DNA of 64,000 bases from Gentiana macrophylla (lineage: Eukaryota; Streptophyta; Magnoliopsida; Gentianales; Gentianaceae), in assembly GCA_026214975.1 (NCBI GenBank), contig CM047806.1, forward strand, positions 79,593,599 to 79,657,598. Direction: 5' to 3'. Each line of letters begins with the position of its first letter. Position 1 is the stretch's first letter. The notes under the pieces are model-generated. The model ran no database searches, was not told the DNA's origin, and saw nothing but the letters and a program-made list of their open reading frames with translations. Shown here one piece after another: positions 60,199 through 64,000 of this stretch. The translations under genes were made by a program, and so were the position numbers.

Positions 60199-61995
60199 TG
60201 TTAGGTGTGATGCCCGAAAGACAATTTTGTAATTGTTTTATTTAATAAATGAAATGATATTGTTATTCATATTTATTATTCTCATATTCACCGATGTGAC
60301 AATAGTAATTACACTACAGAAAACCCTAAAGTACATCGTTTATGTAATCACTTGACTCAGTGTATGGTATATACACGGGAGGATTGAGTTAGTGAAGATG
60401 TACTTAAAATACAATTAGCCCGTAGTGAAGTTAATCGAGAGTATCGTGTCTCTCCTTTAACGTGCTATTAATGCGCCTGAACACGGTTGGTGTGATTGTC
60501 TTATCGGACTTTCGGTTAAGAGAACCTAATGGGGCATTTATATATGATAGATATATCATATAGAAATTTGGACCGATTTGATTAGAGTTCACGATATAAT
60601 TCCGTAATCGAGAAGTCTTATCGAATCAATGGATGATCATATTTATGGATATATCTTAATCTCGAGGTGATCACGATCAATCGCTTGAATCGTATGAGGT
60701 TTGACTTGACGGTTAAGGATTACACCGAGTCCGTGGTCCGAATTACCCCATCTTGGCATTGTCTTTGGATTGAGTGAGTAGTCCGTGTTATCACAGATAC
60801 GGAATCCATTCCTTCCATTTATGGAAGTAGATAGACGATTCCTTATTTGTTAATCCTAGAAACCGATCGATCGCGCGAGTTCATATCACACCGATTGATC
60901 ACCAAAGTGAGTTGTATGAATTAATTGATCACTAGGGGTTAATGGTAAATAAGGATAAGAGGTCTAAAAAAGGGTTAACGGTAACTTCCCGATTTAGAAT
61001 GAGCGATCTATGGAGGATTAATCCATATGTAATGATTATATCAATGGGCGTTTATTATTATTCTCGTGAGGAGATAAATATAATCTCATAATCGGAGGAG
61101 TGCGATCACGGGATTATGGTGGCATATTCTGTGATTGATTTATCGAATATAATTATTCTATAATTATTTATTTGATTTATCGGAGTCACGATTATTAGTC
61201 CATGGTCCCCGACGTGTCTCCTAATATAGCATAGCTATTCTCGGACGTCGAATCCTAATAATATTAATTTAGTTCTTATTAGACTTTATTAAAACGATAT
61301 GTGAATTAATTGTTTAGTGGACTATTAAATTAGTTGGGCTAAATAATTAAATATGTGGAAAAGACATTTTTCATAATCTTGGCCCAAAATTAGTGTGTTG
61401 GTCGAATTTTGTGACTAGGTCACAAGAATGATAATTTCGACCCAAGCATATATTAGTCTACAAGAAATTAGTTTCTTGTGATTAATAAGACATGTGCATA
61501 AAATATTTATTGGATAAATATTTATGGAAAGAAATAAAGATAAATATTATCCTAGATTTGTTCTAGAATATTTTGGGATTATCTTTTATTTAATAGGATT
61601 ATCATAATTGATTTTGTATTAATTATAAAATCCTTGGGGCTTAAGTTTTTACTCTCTATATATAAAGAGAGTTCTCCCAAGCCAAATAACACACTACAAT
61701 TTTCGACTTCTACCTCTTAGAGAGGAGAAGGAAAATTTCGGCCAAGGGGAGAATAAGAGGGTTCGAGTCGAGAATTTCCTTCCACCGGGAGTTGCTTGGA
61801 TCACACGTACGGAAGATCGTGGTGCTCTTCACGCTTTCCTTCGTTCATCCTATTGCGGTTCTTCAACTTGGATTTTGAGATCCAAGAGGTATGTTCTACA
61901 ACCCCCTTGTAGATATAGATCTAGTTGTTTTATTACGTATATATTATAGATCTAGATCCATTAAATCGCTTCCGTTGCGGATGGTATTACTAATA
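60199..61995 (+). repeat. 5' LTR of second copia element
   Basis: About 1.8 kb. The right end is set by the PBS at 61997 and is approximate, because the terminal CA appears changed (ACTAATA just before the PBS). The LTR is clearly diverged from the family member at 10456. It contains the promoter at 61655-61667. Confidence 0.82.
61655..61667 (+). promoter_or_regulatory. TATA box of second copia LTR
   Basis: TCTATATATAAAG is followed by AGAGTTCTCCCAAGCC, the same layout as in the other LTRs of the family at 25141 and (degraded) 11841. It is the best-preserved LTR promoter in the window. Confidence 0.7.
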
Positions 61996-61996
61996 G

Positions 61997-62010
61997 TGGT
62001 ATCAGTCGCC
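61997..62010 (+). promoter_or_regulatory. PBS of second copia element
   Basis: TGGTATCAGTCGCC follows the LTR. The first nine bases match the initiator-Met type, and the rest differs from the usual AGCC by a short change. Confidence 0.75.
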
Positions 62011-64000
62011 ATGGTGATCTATATTTATACGTATAAAATATTAGATCTAGGAGTGGTAAAACATGTAGATTTTTTTTGTCCCAATTTTTTTGGGGGGCCG
62101 ATGCATATGTTTAATTTTTATGCTTATGAATGTCGTGGTTGAAGAGATGGATTGGGGTTGGCACTGTTTACCCGTTAGATCTATTGTAAACTCATATATA
62201 CGATGAAAATTCGTCCATATGAGTATAGGAAATTATGTAATTCTTTTTTATTGCAATTTAAATTTCCAGAAAATAGATCTGTTTAGTAGTTGTTTAGTAT
62301 TTTTTCTTTTCCCGTTGATCGAACCGTTGAAATAAAGATCCCTCCGGTCAGAATCAAGATTAGAAGATGATGATCAACTCCACAAATTTTGGCGTCGATC
62401 AGAGTCCGTTTCCATATCCGTTTGATGCTGCGAAGAGGCTGCTGTAACAGAAAAACGCAGGATTCACAGAAACACTATCTGCGACTTCCTCAATTTTCTG
62501 GGAGAGTTTGGACCGTTGAAAAGCAAATCCGACCGTTCAGATTGATCAACTTGGAGTTTTGGACGTACCATAAAAGTTTTAGGTCGATCGGGATTCATCT
62601 CGATTCCCGATCTGCCTCAGGAAGTCATTGATGCAGTGCAGTCAAAGTCAGATTCAGCAGCAAGTTTGGTGGTTTACTGGAGAAAATTGGTAAGTCAAAG
62701 CACCGATCCAACCGTCCATATTGAATTTCAAGGAGTGAAGATATGATCTGGAAAGTTTCGTCCCGATCCGAGTTCGTTTGTATGCCGATCGTCGAAGAGT
62801 TCGAACAGCTGCAGATTTAGTTAGAAAGTCGTAAACCCTAGTTAGGGTTTTGGTTATTTATTTTCTAATAGGTTAGATTCAAAGTGCCAACGGTCCATCT
62901 CGGTGTTTAAATTTTCCGCATTTATTTTTATGTGTTTGATCATAAAATAGATATAAAACCGAATTGCCATGACATGCATCATATCATAAATCCACTCTAT
63001 GCATACATGTAGAATTTTAATTTTGGTAATTAAAATAGGCATGTATACAAACTCGTGTAATTAGTTGAAATTTAATTAATACGTGGTAATTAATTAATTT
63101 AGTAACTAATTAAAGATCCGAGGACGGGTTATGAAATCGTTAAGCCTTTCGGTGTGTGTTCTCGGTGAACCGCCTTAAAGCACAAACGAGATCACGTTTT
63201 CGATTCGTAGTGTCTACGAGATTGAATGATGGTAAAAGAACAATAAATCTTGGATAAAAACGGTTCGCCTATAGGTTGGGTGGTCAACTGAGCTTTGCTC
63301 GACCGACTGAACTCTCCTAGTGTGATGTATGCACGGGGGTCCGGCAAGACTAAGCCAAACCGAGAGCGGAGGGGTGATTCCTTCTAATCTCAATAGGGCT
63401 CTCTTGACCCGATTTCGTCCGACTGTCACATATGTTCCAACGAATAGGACGGGTAGGCTTCCCTACGTTACCGACACCATTCGGAATCCTTGATTTGATG
63501 TACTTTTATGTTAACATCAAAAAGACGTGGTTAGTTAACCCACCACCACTTCCAAATTATTGAGTGGGAGCGGGGAGGCGACAACCAACCCCACGGCCTC
63601 TACTATAGATACAAGTAAGTGAGAGAAGGGGTGACGCCTCCGGGCGCTTTGATTTCGTCCCCCTACGGATGGTGTTCACCCTTATCAACATTCATGGCTT
63701 GGTCTCAGAAAGGATAGGATTTCTGGGTACTCGTCGGGTCACTGACCTATCCTACGACGGCACACTCGGGGCGTACCTAAGAGATCCGATATAGTAGGTC
63801 ACACTCATAAAGGATATTTTTGGAAATATCTAGGCTAAAAAGGAAGGTAGTCAATGAATAAAGGGATGTTCGATTCTCGTGCGATGTTTGATTCTCACAA
63901 GTTATTCATTGATGAGATTGTCTCGATTTAACCGTCATCTCTTTGACCTACCCTTCGGCGGCACTGAGATGCGAGGTTAAAACCTTGGAATGGTAGAGTA
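62011..64000 (+). other. Leader of second copia element
   Basis: Non-coding. It matches the first element's leader in blocks, ending at the window edge with CCTTGGAATGGTAG (same as near 14677). The part 62280-62840 has no counterpart in the first element, which instead carries the SINE heads there. It contains several TCGATCGG/CCGATC-type words and may be family-specific leader or another insertion. Short frames at 62389-62631 and 63214-63429 are not credited. Confidence 0.7.

Larger units (their letters stand above)
60199..64000 (+). mobile_element. Second Angela/BARE-like copia element, 5' part
   Basis: Same family as the element at 10456. The start TGTTAGGTGTGATGCCCGAA is followed by AAGACAATTTTGTAATTGTT. 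Many LTR words are shared (GGGGCATTTATATATGAT, CGGAATCCATTCCTTCC, GGTAAATAAGGATAAGA, GTAATGATTATATCAATGG), as are the leader blocks. It is inserted after GAAAGAAC in the Ty3 LTR. The 3' end lies outside the window, so no target duplication can be checked. Only LTR, PBS and leader are present here. Confidence 0.88.

Noticed and set aside
61891..62142. 83-residue ORF
   Set aside because: Crosses the LTR end and PBS of the second copia element, so it cannot be a conserved gene.

Overview
This window is repeat-only nuclear DNA from a flowering plant, most likely a eudicot. I found no host gene, rRNA gene or intact tRNA gene. The evidence is a long array of a ~164 bp satellite, Ty1/copia LTRs primed by initiator-Met tRNA, a degenerate Ty3 gag, a CACTA transposon, a hAT-like MITE and tRNA-derived SINE heads. 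The setting looks pericentromeric or centromeric; that is inference, and species cannot be named from the sequence.

Layout. (1) Positions 1-10455 and 26117-48632 are one satellite array of about 33 kb, roughly 200 monomers. The first 3.5 kb run in the opposite orientation to the rest. Monomers carry a GATATC site, a perfect CCTTGTACAAGG palindrome, GTAC-flanked T-tracts and a CpG-dense block. The outer parts are heterogeneous. The core (about 27.7-45.4 kb) is organised as an alternating two-monomer higher-order repeat of ~328 bp, and it contains a ~4.1 kb (25-monomer) tandem duplication at 37.25-45.45 kb. (2) The array is split at 10456-26116 by an old Ty1/copia element of Angela/BARE type, with a 5-bp target duplication, PBS, long untranslated leader, decayed pol and polypurine tract. 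Its 3' LTR was later hit by a 5.6 kb CACTA element (TSD GTT) and a 543 bp hAT-like MITE (8-bp TSD GCCACAGT). Its leader holds a 179 bp tandem duplication carrying SINE heads. (3) The array stops abruptly at about 48632 against a minus-strand retroelement remnant (48633-53072), with a coiled-coil gag-like piece and a long acidic envelope-like ORF behind a plant-type TATA promoter. (4) Positions 53073-60198 hold a minus-strand Ty3 element reduced to LTRs plus gag, with pol deleted (TR-GAG-like). It carries two solo LTRs: one in its 3' LTR (54029-55614) and one inside gag (57503-59502). (5) At 60199 a second copy of the Angela/BARE-like family begins; it is inserted in the Ty3 5' LTR and runs off the window.

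Nesting gives a relative order: satellite, then copia, then CACTA and MITE; and Ty3 element, then solo LTRs and the second copia. Nothing here looks expressed as a host protein. The likely biology is satellite array evolution (homogenised core, older flanks) and serial transposon nesting. One caution: in the second copy of the 4.1 kb duplication, differences cluster in the CpG-dense block and recur in the same word contexts, which resembles consensus-sequence error more than mutation.
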